Notes: generated from the letters alone by a model not told the origin. A DNA stretch of 64,000 bases from Holacanthus passer (GCA_025331565.1 JAFREQ010000061.1:2137501-2201500), one strand, 5' to 3'; counted from the stretch's first letter, positions 26,155 through 38,700 are shown. Numbers and translations: made by a program.

Positions 26155-26230
26155 ATGCAGTGTCCTCTCTAACTTTAAAAGCAGGGAGCTGGACCTGGAC
26201 CACAGAGAGCAGAGACCAAAATACTCAGCA
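26155..26230 (-). other. cyp1d1: Probable 5' UTR exon of cyp1d1
   Basis: The minus strand ends ACACTGCATG|GTGAGTC at 26155/26154, a strong donor. CYP1 genes characteristically have a non-coding first exon, and the acceptor of the next exon (TGTTTAG) is 15 nt before the start codon at 25958. The upstream boundary is a guess. Confidence 0.5.
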
Positions 26231-26249
26231 GTCAGAGGTTTGAGGTCTG

Positions 26250-28590
26250 ATCCTCAGGAAGAGTCCGGGACGTCCCTTTGAGCAGCAGCCGGGCCCCCTG
26301 CAGAGGGAGCTGCTGCCCGCTCACAATAGAGAGGCGCACATGGCGAGAAACTTGGCTCAGAGTGAAGGACGAGTCCGGCCTGGACAGCCAGTGACCGCAT
26401 CGGCCCACTTGACCGCAGACCGGAACCATTCACAACACGGGCCCCTCCTCTCCGGCTCCCTCTGTCCCTCACCAGGCTGGAGGCTGCTGGTGTCGCAGTG
26501 CATTGGTTTAAAAAGTATTTCCAAGGGTTTGCATGTTATGAAATGTGTTTCTAAATATACAGGTATGGAAAAAGGCCAAGAAAAATACATTCTCTATGAT
26601 CACCTGGACAATCCACCAATAATATATGTTCAATTTGAATTCAGGACTTTTACTTGCACAGAATGAAACACTGTGATATTAGTACTTTTACTTCAGTAAA
26701 GGATCTGAGTTCTCCACCACTGGCTCACAGACCCCAGCATTGTTTCATGAGCAATGTTACCTCTGAATAATGTCACAAGGGGGCGCTCTCCGTCTGCTCA
26801 GATTGACTTCCTGTCCCCAACAGTTTGGACTGAGGTCGTGCTTTCAGGCTGCTGTGGTTTGTCATGTCGTCATACATATCATCACAAACACAGCACCGCA
26901 GGAAGGGTGGAGAAAATAACAGGAACACCTCGCAGTGTGTTACAGTCTAATGCGACCTCATATACTGGTTTAGAAACATCTCAACAATGACAGATAATTT
27001 TAAAGCTTCACATTGAAAAGTTATGATGTTCACTGAGCTCCAAACTCTTGTTTACTTTACTTTACTTTTTGTAATATTTAACTTAATTTCACTATCAACT
27101 CTTTGTTTTTCTCCAACTTCTCTCCTTCCTTGTGCCTTCATCCCCCCATTTCCATCCACGCCTGTATTACATCCTCCTCCCTGCTTCTCTCTCTATCTCT
27201 CCGTCTTTCATTCCTTTCATTCTCCTTTCTTTCTCGCTCTCCACCGAACCGTCAATTTAGCTCAAGCTCAACTGTGGAACACCCGGTGCTGTCAGGCCCA
27301 GCGACAGCTCCTTTGACCCAGTGGTCCACGTTCCCTCTGCAGGCCGAGGCGGTCCGGTCTTGTCATTAGCTCTGGCAGACGGACTCTGCGGAGCCAGACT
27401 GGAGGATGAAGTGTCTAGAAGGAGGTTATAGATCCAGCAGCCACACACACACACACGATACCAAAAACTGGAAATGAGCTTGTACAGTGTGATCAAAACT
27501 GGATGTCAAGGAGGCATAAAGTGTTTGCACAAAATGGTCGAGACAGACAAGAAGAATTTGGGCAAATAGTTTCTTAATGCTCCATCCAGTACTGACAAAT
27601 ATAACTGACCATAACCCAGCGCCTTCACAGCACAAGCTTCAAGTCAACTGCATGACAACAACAGAGCTTTACACATTAGTATGGGAAGATGAGTTTCCGC
27701 TGCAGATCTGCTGATCCTGCCATTGTTTAACAAGGGTTAATTACAGAGGTTGTGGGGATAAAAGGGGTGTGTGTGTGTGTGTGTGTGTGTGCAGCCGAGA
27801 TCAAAATAGGCGCACCAGACAAAGTTATGTGATGGCTTTGTTCCTGGGAGACAGTGAAGCAGCAGGAGGCCTCGTATCAAAGCAAACATCTTCCCAATTA
27901 CGTCCTCTGCCTCCTGATGGACCTTCAGGATCTTCTGCATGTGCACAAGTGGCTTCAAAGACTGACAGGTCCAAATGTCTGGCATCGCTCCAAGCTGCTT
28001 TTTATCTGCTTCACTTTACACAGTAAAACTGGAGTTGTCGCTTTCATCAGACTTCGTCATCAGTTTATTAGACATAAGGCATTAGTTTATTTATCAGATA
28101 GGCTGTCATCTATTTCTACGAGGATAAAAGCATTTTTTTTAAAAAGAAGAAAAATATGAATTCACTTAACTTAAGAAGAGACAAGAATCATAAATGTGTA
28201 CAGAACCAAAACATGCTTTATAAAGATAATAAAAACAGGTTAAGGATGATTAAACGGAAAGTAAAGAAATGAGGGCAAAAGCACACGTATGACGTTTGTT
28301 TTCCACATTTTCATCCTGCCATTAATATTTAATAGAGGAAGAATATAAATGATTAAAAGCAGGAAATTATTAGGTGTCACTTAAAAATAATGAGATTTTA
28401 AAAACTCTTTGAATGTACATAAAATATAATTTAGCTATAAATAAAAAATGAATCTGTTTATATTAAAAACACTCACCATTGGCTGTAACGCAGGCTGCTG
28501 TGCGTCACGGTGCGCGCGCCTGCCTCTCGGTGCACGTGCGGCTGGCTCCGTGATGAGCGCGTGCAGCGGAGGAGTCCCGGTGCTTCCTGT
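26250..28590. other. Intergenic region between cyp1d1 and aldh1a1
   Basis: The two genes are divergent here, so this 2.3 kb includes both promoters. It holds a repeat fragment at 26655-26730, a CT-rich stretch at 27100-27245, short (CA)n at 27441-27456 and (TG)n at 27768-27792. The last 100 nt before the aldh1a1 TATA box are GC- and CpG-rich (GTGCGCGCGCC near 28518). No exon seen. Confidence 0.4.
26655..26730 (-). repeat. Fragment of the GTACTTAAGTA-rich dispersed repeat
   Basis: The minus strand reads CCAGTGGTGGAGAACTCAGA, then TCCTTTACTGAAGTAAAAGT, the left end of the element at 2381-3085. Confidence 0.65.
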
Positions 28591-28601
28591 CGAGCGGCAG
28601 G

Positions 28602-28609
28602 TATATAAA
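28602..28609 (+). promoter_or_regulatory. TATA box of the aldh1a1-type gene (TATATAAA)
   Basis: CAGGTATATAAAGCTG lies 40 nt upstream of the start codon at 28649 in a GC-rich context, giving a predicted transcription start near 28633 and a very short 5' UTR. Confidence 0.7.
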
Positions 28610-28648
28610 GCTGCTCTCCGGTTCACCGCCGCCGAGAGGAGCTGCAAC

Positions 28649-31338
28649 ATGCCGGTGACCGGAGCCCAGCAGACCGGAGGAGGCTCACCTGCACCTGCCG
28701 CAGGTAAGAAGAGAAAAAAAAACTTCAGATCACGTGATTATTTGTAGCGGAAATTCAACTTAAACATGGAGAAGGAACGTTTAGTTTTTGTGCATCACAG
28801 AACTGGAACACCTTTAATCCACGTTTAAACTTGACTTGAGTTTATGTCTCTGCTCTTAACTTTGAATTTGATGTAATTTCTTTGAGGCTAATTTGCATTT
28901 TTTTTGTATGTTTTTACACAGATTTTTTTTCTTCTGTTAAAATGCATTCAATTATTGTGTGTGAAATGAAATCCCATTGATTGATTGATGATTTTTGATT
29001 GATTGCTTTCTGTATTTGTCTTTTGGAAGGAAAACTGCCCTATTAAGCTATAGAGCAAAAATTATCACATTATTTATAATATTTTCATGATTTATTTCAT
29101 GCATCATAACATGAATTATTGAAATATCAGTTATGCTGCAAAAGTCAATCATTTGCTGAAGGTACTAAACCTAATCAAAAACTGATTACAGCTCAGTATT
29201 AAACAGAAAACTAAATATTTTGAGTGGATCAGGTTACAAGAAACAAAACACCTTATTAGTACATTCTGTGATGTGTTAATATATCATGTTAATATATGGT
29301 GTTAACTGCCTGTGTATGCAAAATATTCTGAATCATCTCTTTTCACTCTTTCTTTCACTCGAGTCTGTTTATAATCAAAGTTTAGAGTTCTCTGGCAGAT
29401 TTGCTGAAGCACACCTCTGGTCGTGTTTTTCTCCGGCCTGCATCCCGCTGTTCTCCGATCCTCCCTCAAATGAGGTCAGTCCGGTCCGGTGCTCGGAGCC
29501 AGCCCGACTTTACGGTGCCAGTCGTGACCCTTGACCCCGTGGTGTTACCCTGCTCGCGATGCCAGTACCTCATTTGGCACAGTTTGTCTCCGGCGGGTTG
29601 GGATGGCGACTTATGCACAGGGTTATGACGAAACACGAAAGGAGCTATTCTCACTCAGCGATCCAGATATTAACTTTCACAATCAAATGTTCACACACAC
29701 ATGCACTGCAGAGTGTGGGTAAACACACACACGTACAAAAACAAGCCGGAGCGGTCACTGGTTTCCATTTGTGTTTTGCAGAGGGAAAGCATGCCGACAT
29801 GAACTCCCAGCCTGAACACAGCCACCAGCAGCAGTCTGGTAACGGGTGCAACCACCAGGGTCCAAACCGGAACCATAAAGCGGCGCCCGAAGACGGACCT
29901 GAGACGCAGGCCCTGCCCGTGCCGATCCCAGACCCTCCCATTCAGTACACCAAGGTAAGATGCAGCCAACCGAACCGAACATGACCGATCCACAACTCCG
30001 GTCCAGGTCACTTTACTTTGTTTCTAGAGGGAAAATTAGCTCAAAATATAAAGGTGGTTTCACATAATTTACCAATAAGACACTCAGGCTTTAGGGATTT
30101 TAGTAGAATGTGTAAATCATCCACTGTTGTCATATTTTGGGTTTGGCTTTTTCAGTCCCTACTGGGATTCTGTGTTCAGAAAAATCCACTGCAGACTGAT
30201 CTTGGCTTTACATCAGGAAGTCAAGTCTTCAAATAGTCTTACAATTCTCATTTCAATTAAAAGTCACAGATTGAAAACAAATGCATAGAAACTGCAGTTA
30301 TTTCACTTTTATCTTCATCATGTATCCTGGGACTCGTTTTTTTTTAACTCTTACATGGCAGATTTTAGGTTTTATCATCCGGTCTGTATTTCAGCAAGTC
30401 AACATGTTGATACTTGGTTCAGTTGCCCTTTGACATGGCTTTGTTTACCACTGATGTAGCAATTCAATATTTATGGTTTGTGTCAAAAATGGAAATGAAA
30501 AATGTCGCGTGTCGCCTTGTGATCAGAGGAGAATGGAAGTGTGGTTTTAAGATCAAACAGGAAGAACGTGGGACAATATTTTCTTGTCCTTTATCAGTGA
30601 GACTTGAAGGCTTTTGAAGATAATAACTCTTTAGGCTTTACAGCACACAGATGCATCTCATAAAAAATATCAGTGCAGGCAAAATGACTCCCACTAAAAC
30701 TAGATCCAGGTTATTTTATCAGGCTGAGAGGAGCTGATAGTCGGCACCATGTGTTTAGGCCGGTCTTTGATCTGCTCAGAGAATCTGTTTCTGTGCGTGT
30801 TATTCTTTTCTGATTCTCCTCTTGTATCTCAGCTGTTTATTAATAACGAGTGGCACGAGTCCTGCAGCGGAAGAAAGATTCCTGTGTATAATCCCGCCAC
30901 TGGGAGGCTGCTGTGTGAAGTGGAGGAGGCTGACGCTGTGAGTGTATCACCAGTAAAACACATGTGAATAGTGTAATAGCAGAAATTCACAAATGAAGTT
31001 GGTGGTGTGTTTTCTGTCCTGAGAGGGAGATCCCTCCTCCTTCCATTTTTTCCATGTTAAAATCAAGACTCTAAAAATAGGGAGTGTGTTGCTGTACAGA
31101 CTGTAAAACCCTTTCAGGCAAATTTGTGACATTGGACAAAGTAAATTAGTCACCTGACCCTCGTGACCCCCTCCTCCACTTGAACGTCCTGTAGGAAGAC
31201 GTAGACAGGGCTGTGAGGAGCGCCAGAGCCGCCTTCCAGATGGACTCACCGTGGCGATCCATGGACGCTTCAGACCGAGGTCAACTCCTTAATAAACTCG
31301 CTGACTTAGTGGAGCGAGATCGTCTTCTACTGGCAGTG

Positions 31339-31374
<36 letters not shown>

Positions 31375-34300
31375 TGCTCAGTTTGAATATTGCTTGATCA
31401 CCTGGTTTATTACCACATATTAGTCATGCTTTTACACTGATTACTGTGTTTTTTTATTCCTAGACATTAGACGCTCTGGACTCTGGCAAAGTGTTTCTCA
31501 TGGCATATTTTGTAGATCTGATGGCCACGATCAAAACATTGAGGTATTACGGTGGCTGGGCAGACAAGATTCACGGCAAAACCATCCCTGTAGGTGAGCT
31601 GGTTCCTGAACGTTAAGTGATAGATTTAGATTATAGATGTTATGTTTTAACATAAAGTAAAAGGCACAATATGTTCAAAACTATCATGAATTAACTATAA
31701 ATGTTTTGTTCATGTTCAAAACAGATCATTCCTGTGAGTAGAAAAACTGATTCTGTAGAAACTAGAGAGACACGACACACAACATTTGCAAATGTTCGTA
31801 TGTTTCTGCAATGAGCATATCGTTAAAACATTTACATTTCTGTTCAGAATATTTTGAAAATAACTAACAATAATTCATCCTCTACACGGTTCAATTTCAC
31901 AACAGAGGACACCAAGAAATCTTGCAAAATATTTCAACTCAAAAGATTTGAAGTCATTGATGGCTGGTTTCAGCTGTGTCACATAGTAAATTCATCGTTA
32001 CATAAATGCATTTATAAGACACTTTTGAGGTGAAAACCTGAATAATTTAAAAAGTGTATAGCATGACCAGAATATTTTGTGCATCCATATGAACCTGCTG
32101 CAAAGGAAAGACAAAAACAAAGTAATAATTCAGTAATATTTGTTTCACTGTACAAGTTCATGATTTTGTTGTATCTCAAACATGTGAATGCATTTTTGCC
32201 AACAGTGGAACTTCCCGGTGATGATGTTTGCGTGGAAGATCGCTCCAGCTCTGTGCTGTGGGAACACTGTGGTCATCAAACCTGCTGAACAGACCCCATT
32301 ATCAGCTCTGCACATGGCTGCGCTCATCAAAGAGGTACACGGTTTATTACTGTTCCCCCCCAACAATGATATAAGAGCAAAGAGCATGTGGACAAAAACC
32401 ATAAACTTACATTCAGAAATGATCAAGACCTGCGTAGCTGTAAAAGTAGAAAGGCCGCTCTAAAGTTATGCCTCAGTTAAAGATGAGCATGTGTCGTGGT
32501 GGCTGTTTTGCCTGTGTGTTCAGGCTGGGTTTCCTCCAGGAGTGGTGAACGTGGTGCCGGGTTACGGTCAGACAGCAGGCTGTGCCATTTCCCACCACAT
32601 GGACATCGACAAAGTAGCCTTCACCGGCTCTACTGCTGTTAGTATCTATCTTCTCTTCTCGTGTTTTATTTGATGTGTTCAATTTGGATTTTTTTTTCGA
32701 TTTGATTCACAACCCCCGATTCTAAAAAAGTTGGGACGCTGTGTAAAACATAAATAAAGCAGAATGCAATAATTGTCTAATCCTTTTTCACATATACTCA
32801 GTTGTATACTAATTTAATGTTTGACGTCATCAGCTTCATTGATTGTTGTAAATATCTGCTTATTCTGAATTTGGTGGCAGCAACATGTTTCAAACAAGTT
32901 GGACAGGAGCAACAAAAGACTGTGAAAGTTGTGGACTGATCCAAAAACACCTGTTTGGATCCTTCCACAGGTAAACAGGTTCATTGGTAACAGGTGATAG
33001 TATCATGACTGGGTATGGAATGTTTTACACAGCGTCCAAGCTTTGTTGGAATCAGGGTTGTAACTTTTTCACTGTAATGTAACTGTGTATCTAATGTTGT
33101 TGTTATTGGTTGCCAGGTTGGGAAGCTCATCCAGAAGGCTGCAGGTGACAGCAACCTGAAGAGAGTTACACTAGAACTCGGTGGAAAAAACCCAAATATT
33201 GTCTTTGCTGACTGTGACTGTGAGTAATTTTTTTTTTACTACTTAATTACTTTATAGTTACTTTTTAAATGTTGTGTTCTTTTTGTACCATCACCATGTG
33301 TTACATAAACTGTATGTCATTTCAGGTTTGCATTATTCTGTGCACAGTTGATGAGGGCAAGATAAAATGCAACAACTCTTCATGTTCATAACTTCATGTC
33401 ACCCATCGTACTTCCTGTCTTGCAGTAGAGTACGCGGTGGAGCAGGCCCACAGCGGTCTGTTCTTTAACCAGGGCCAGTGCTGTCTGGCTGGATCCAGGG
33501 TGTTTGTAGAGGAACCGATCTACGAGGAGTTTGTCCACCGCAGTGTAGAGAAGGCCAGATCCAAAGTCCTGGGGAACCCATTGCTGCCAGGGGTCGACCA
33601 AGGACCACAGGTACAGGATGGGGTTCGGCTGCTTTCTTTATTTGACAGAGGTTGGATTGTCTGATCATCTCTATTTCTATTTACCAGCAAGATTCATGCT
33701 CAACAAGGAAAATGATTTGCTGTTTTGTGCAGATTGACCAGAAGCAGTTTGATAAGATAATGGAGCTGATAGAGAGTGGGAAGAGGGAGGGAGCCACGCT
33801 GGAGTGTGGGGGGTCCGCGTGGGGTCAGCAGGGACTTTTCATCCAACCCACCGTCTTCTCAAATGTCACAGACGATATGCGCATCGCCAAAGAAGAGGTA
33901 CCGTGTTCTCAAACACACACCTGCACAGACACAACCACGCTCCAGGGTACACACGACAAACACACAGGTCGTCTGCGTCCTTTCCCTCTCTCAGATTTTT
34001 GGTCCGGTGCAGCAGATCATGTGTTTCCGTAGCATCCATGAAGTCATCCAGAGAGCCAACGCCACACACTACGGCCTGGCAGCGGGAGTGTTCACCTCCG
34101 ACATCGACAAAGCTCTCACGGTGTCGTCCGCTCTGCAGGCTGGCATGGTCTGGTACGATCAAATCCTCTGAACTCCGTCTCGCAGAAACCTCCCTTAAAG
34201 TGATTTTAGACTTTCATAACATGTTTTCATTTTGTCACACAGAAACTTGTGTAAACTGATTGATTCTTTTTTTTTTTTTTTTTGTAGGGTGAACTGTTAC

Positions 34301-34858
34301 AATGCCATGAGTGCTCAGTGTCCCTTTGGTGGCTTCAAGATGTCTGGGAATGGGAGGGAACTGTGAGTGATGCCAACGTATATTAGATCAGGTTTAGCAG
34401 TAAGAAAAAAGTATATATAAGGATATGCAAGTAATATGAATGGTATTTTCCTTATTTATATCATCTAGCAAATTGTGACTTCATTGGTTATCATTTCCAT
34501 AATAATGTTAGTATACCAAATAAAAACATATAGATTACTGCATTATAACGCACAAACTTCATAATAACTTTCCTTAATGCAGACGTGATACTTTCAAATA
34601 AATATTGTTATTGTGTTGTTTGACAAAAAAATCCAGCATCAACAATGAATCTTTAAACTCATTTAAAGTTCTGTCCTTCTTTGAATCAGATGAGCATTTT
34701 AACATTTTGAGATTTGTGAGTAAAGATTATCACAAGTTCATGTTACAGTGTTTCTTTACATTATTAGTGGTGTTTCTTATTTCAGCGGGGAATACGCTCT
34801 TCAGGAGTACACCGAGGTCAAGGCCGTCACCATCAAAATCTCACAGAAGAACTCATAA
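28649..34858 (+). CDS. aldh1a1: aldh1a1-type retinaldehyde dehydrogenase gene; 13 intact coding exons, one expected exon missing
   Basis: Cytosolic NAD+-dependent oxidation of retinal to retinoic acid, and other aldehydes, is the family role. Exons seen: 28649-28703, 29782-29954, 30833-30937, 31195-31335, 31464-31593, 32206-32334, 32524-32637, 33117-33219, 33426-33610, 33733-33897, 33995-34152, 34288-34362, 34786-34858. Exons 105/141/130/129/114/103/185/165/158/75 nt match vertebrate ALDH1A structure. The general-base motif LELGGK, catalytic FNQGQCC and end VTIKISQKNS are present. HMDIDKVAFTGST, LGNPLLPGV, PVQQIM and SAQCPFGG favour ALDH1A1 over 1A2/1A3, as does position. The 62-nt exon for TRHEPIGVCGQIIP, due between 31594 and 32205, is absent except a relic. 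Joining its neighbours shifts the frame to TGA near 32286. Other oddities: a 76-residue leader before the conserved domain (about 21 in human), and GSTA for GSTE. Probably a recent pseudogene; a structural variant or assembly fault is possible. Confidence 0.85.
31346..31372 (+). repeat. (CA)n microsatellite in aldh1a1 intron
   Basis: About 13 CA units, 10 nt after the donor of the 141-nt exon. Confidence 0.9.
31722..31739 (+). pseudogene. aldh1a1: Relic 3' end of the missing aldh1a1 exon (QIIP codons plus donor)
   Basis: CAGATCATTCCT|GTGAGT encodes QIIP, exactly the last four residues of the expected exon, followed by a perfect donor. In the same frame, upstream codons do not match the family and a TAA occurs about 24 nt upstream of the relic. 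The remaining 50 nt of the exon are therefore lost or replaced. Used as a micro-exon (acceptor CAG, 9 nt) it would not restore the frame. Confidence 0.65.
32709..33061. mobile_element. MITE with about 40-nt terminal inverted repeats in aldh1a1 intron
   Basis: The left end reads ACAACCCCCGATTCTAAAAA, then AGTTGGGACGCTGTGTAAAA. The right end, read on the minus strand, is ACAACCCTGATTCCAACAAA, then GCTTGGACGCTGTGTAAAAC. The two ends align as imperfect inverted repeats. Total length is about 353 nt with no open frame. This family is common in teleosts. The target-site duplication is not clear. Confidence 0.8.
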
Positions 34859-35280
34859 TATCGTCATTCTCACAGGACCAACTTTCTCCTGCCGCCCGAT
34901 GGACTCAGATCCTCCACACACATCTTCAGATACTCGTACAGCAGCCGGATGTTCTGAAGGCATCTGTGTCCCTCCACGAACATTTATTCTCATCATTTGT
35001 CTGAAGATTTCTATTTTTTCAACCTCAATCAATGTTGTTTCTCTTTCTCCTGATATTACCGTCAATGCTGACTTCATGTGTCTATCTCAGATGTGTTTAC
35101 CAGTGTAGTGGACAGCATGTTCTCTATAGTATTGTCTGACTGTGAGTTGGAAAGAGCCTGTTTCTGTTCAGAGGTAGAACTTAAATAGCACTTTGCCAGA
35201 AAAGAATTGTTTTAATAGGCGTCATACAAAAAATAGAAAGACATTTTACATGCTATGTACATCGATTTCCAAATGAAATC

Positions 35281-35286
35281 AATAAA
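35281..35286 (+). terminator. Probable poly(A) signal of the aldh1a1-type gene
   Basis: AATAAA about 420 nt after the TAA stop, the first such hexamer downstream. Confidence 0.5.
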
Positions 35287-35729
35287 TCTGTTCGCCCATA
35301 ATAACCAGTAAACCTGATTACAATGCAGTGAACATGATCATGCTATATCTCTGTATACAACAAGGTACTGTTGCCTTTTGTCACTGTAATACAGTTAAAA
35401 CAATGATGTCTGTGTCCATTTGCACCACACAGTCCCAACTCGTCTCCACCTCCACAATGGGGACATTATGGGATTTGATTGAGGCTGCAGTCTTACTTTT
35501 TCAGTGGTTAATTATACATGATTACATAATTGGCATGTTTAAAATACAAGTTATGATGGTTAAAATGATCATTTTTCATCAGTGAATCAATAACGTAAAG
35601 AATTAAAAATATGGTTCTTCTAGTGGCACCCTTCATTGACTCTCTGACTTGGACTGCGTGTTAACAGACTTCGGTTGTTTGGGGTGAATCGTAGGTATCA
35701 TCTGGATTTTAGTCCATGAATCATGGCTC

Positions 35730-38700
35730 TTATTGCCTTGGAGGCCCACCCCGACCTCTTCCCCTCCCAGGTCCAGGTTGTGGCCCCCTGGCATTTCCAG
35801 GAGGCCCTCTCCTCGGCCCCGGGGCACGGGTCACCGGAGCTCGGGGGTTTGGGGCGGCCAGTGACACGTCCTTCTGCAGATTAACCCCTTTTCCTGCTGC
35901 GCCTGCCTTCGTTTTGGGAGACTTGCTGCCCTTCTCAGTTACAACATCTGAGAAGACAGATGGAGAGCAGAGAGAGTGATAAGGAAATTGCAAATTGACT
36001 GATGGCATGTGCAGTAGAGGAATATACGTGTGTGTGTGTGTGTGTACCAGGTGGAGGTGGCTCTTCCTCTGTGGGAGGTGGTATTAGAGACTTGTTTGGC
36101 AGCAGGTCCTCCAAGTCTTTCATCACTTGATTAGTGCTGTCCTTGTTGTTCCGGCGGTTCTTTTCCTCATCTCGAGCCTAAAGTGTCCAACAAGCCAGAT
36201 GGTCATTTGTTTGATTGAATCCTGAACAAAGGAGATTTGAAAGAAAAGGGAAACGAGGAAGGAAACAAACGCCACGAGAAAACTCATACTGACCATTTGC
36301 ATCTTCCTCTTAAGGTCCAGGTTTGCCTGTTGGTATCCCTTTGACACTGCATTCAGGTAGTAGATGGCCAACCTGTTGTACAGTATTATAAATCAGTACA
36401 ACATCTTAGACCAGAGTCAGGCTTTGGATTCAGGACTATAGACACTAAGGTCATGCCAAGTTTTCTGACTTTTAGAAGTTTACAGATATGTGAAAACACT
36501 ATGTGTGGGATTTTAACATTTCTGACTTTGGTGCCCCCTTGTGGTAGAATGAAAAAAGACAGTGGGAGACAATGAAACCCACAACAAGGCCCATTTTCCT
36601 TATTATATTATAATATTTTAGGCCATAAGAATAATTTGAAAGATGCTTTAATTAAATAAGTATTCACACATAGACTGATAATGTATTGGTAGTGTGCAGA
36701 AGGATTCAGTAAATTTACAGAATCCTAAAGTATGTTTGTGAATGTGAAAATATTTAAATATCAAGTGTACAAATTTCTGAAAGCTGAAATTCAGAACATA
36801 TAATATTTCTATATTACTATCGCTATAATATTACTTCAATGCCTATTTACTGTATATTTCCCTTCCTCTCCATTTCATATCTGGATTTGATATTTTCAGC
36901 AGATACTGAAGCTATAAATAGCTATTTAACCTGATCTTTAAATGATCCTTACACCATGAGGAGGACAGCAGGCATGATGAGTCCAGGGTTGGTGGCATAT
37001 GTGAAAATATTCCCTATGAAGGACGGCAGGTCCTGCTCTATCGTCTCCATGATCACGTCATACATCTTCTCCTGGCCACTGGGGGAAAATGTAATAATAA
37101 CCTTACTGCAACCTAATAGTAATGTATGAAATGTTCATCCTGTCGATCTTTTAATGCACAGAACCAAAACAACAACCTACAACCAAGCTACATTTAAAAT
37201 TGAAGCTGCTTCTGTCACAAAAAAAGTAGCATATTGGAGGCGTTCGATCACAAACAATCATGACAATCTGACTTATTAATATTGATTCATGTCTCGTCTC
37301 TGACTGACCTGAACGGCCCACAGTCGAAGGACGGCGATAAGGTCATGATGGTGTAGACAACAGGCAGCAGGCTGAGGAAGAGCACGAGCAGCAACAGGCC
37401 CATGTAGAAGTTGTTGGACCGTGAGGCCTTGAAAACTCGCTCGTGAGGGACGTTGCAGCACATCACCGCCCAGCACTGGTAGTACATCGAGCTCAGGAGA
37501 CGCAACACGTTCAGACCCACCAGACCTGGAGCATAAAACGCCCCCATCCTGAGGAAAACAGCAAGGTGAGCGACAATATCTGAAAAATACTTTGAGCGAA
37601 TCGTTTCTGTAAATGTACTGAGTAACTGGTGATTTCATTACTATTAATTAATTACTTTTGCAACAGTTGGGCTCCAATATCAACAGTCAAACAACAACGC
37701 ATTGTTAATTGTAGACACATTGGAGACAGACAACAAAGAAACATGAGCTCATTAGTCCCATTAGAGAATAATACAGAGACAGAAAATAAAATCAACCATG
37801 CAGATGCGGAGTAATTCACCATATCATTCCTTGATTGAAGATGAGCCCCAGCACATTCCCACTGATGTCAAACTCTCCGTATGAAGGCTGGAATCAACAC
37901 AACACGATTAGCATGCTCGCCTGAATTAATAAAAGCCAGGTTGATACACTTTGCATTTGCTCCTCTCTCTCTCTCTCTGTAATTAAGTTCTCATTGCAGT
38001 GTCTTGTTTCACTGAATGTTAGGGATCAGCTGTCTTGCCAGATGTCATTGTATGGTATCAGGTTGACTTGGATCCAGTACGAACTGTGCTGTACTCACAC
38101 AGTGTTCAATAATAGCTGAATGACATGGTAGCTATACGATAATGGTGCATTCAACCTGCTTCTAATTCACATTCAGCCACAAGATGCAGATACCAGAGGC
38201 GCAAATGTCTAATTTTATGTAACACAATTTACAGCACAGGACATAAAAAAGTGAAATGTTTTCTTAGATAAGTGAAAAGTAATTAATTACTTAATTTAAC
38301 CAAACAAACAAAAACAAACACATGTAATTTAGGTCACACACACAGACACCGTGACCCACTGACACACACTGCCAGCACTCACAAATCCGGCCTCCAGGTC
38401 CCAGCACCAGCAGTAGTTGAGGAAGCGGACGATGACGGCTCGCACAAAGTCACCGATCAGGATGGTCAGATAGGTCACCTGAATGTCCGACACGATCAGC
38501 TTCACAAACTCCTGCAGAGCAGATGAAGCAAGCAAGAACAGAACGTTAGGACAGAGAACAAAAGTCGACCAGTGAAATCAATTTAGTCTCTTCTGTTTGA
38601 TTAAGTGAAGCACGGAGGGCAAAGCAGAGGAAAGATGCTGCGAACAGAATAAAAATGCATCCACAGTTTTGAACAACACTACACAGTTTAATGCCACTAC

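Noticed and set aside
31765..31800. ACACGACAC reading TRH, as in TRHEPIG of the missing aldh1a1 exon
   Set aside because: It lies downstream of the QIIP relic, the following codons (TTFANVRMF) do not match and no suitable acceptor/donor pair surrounds it; chance.
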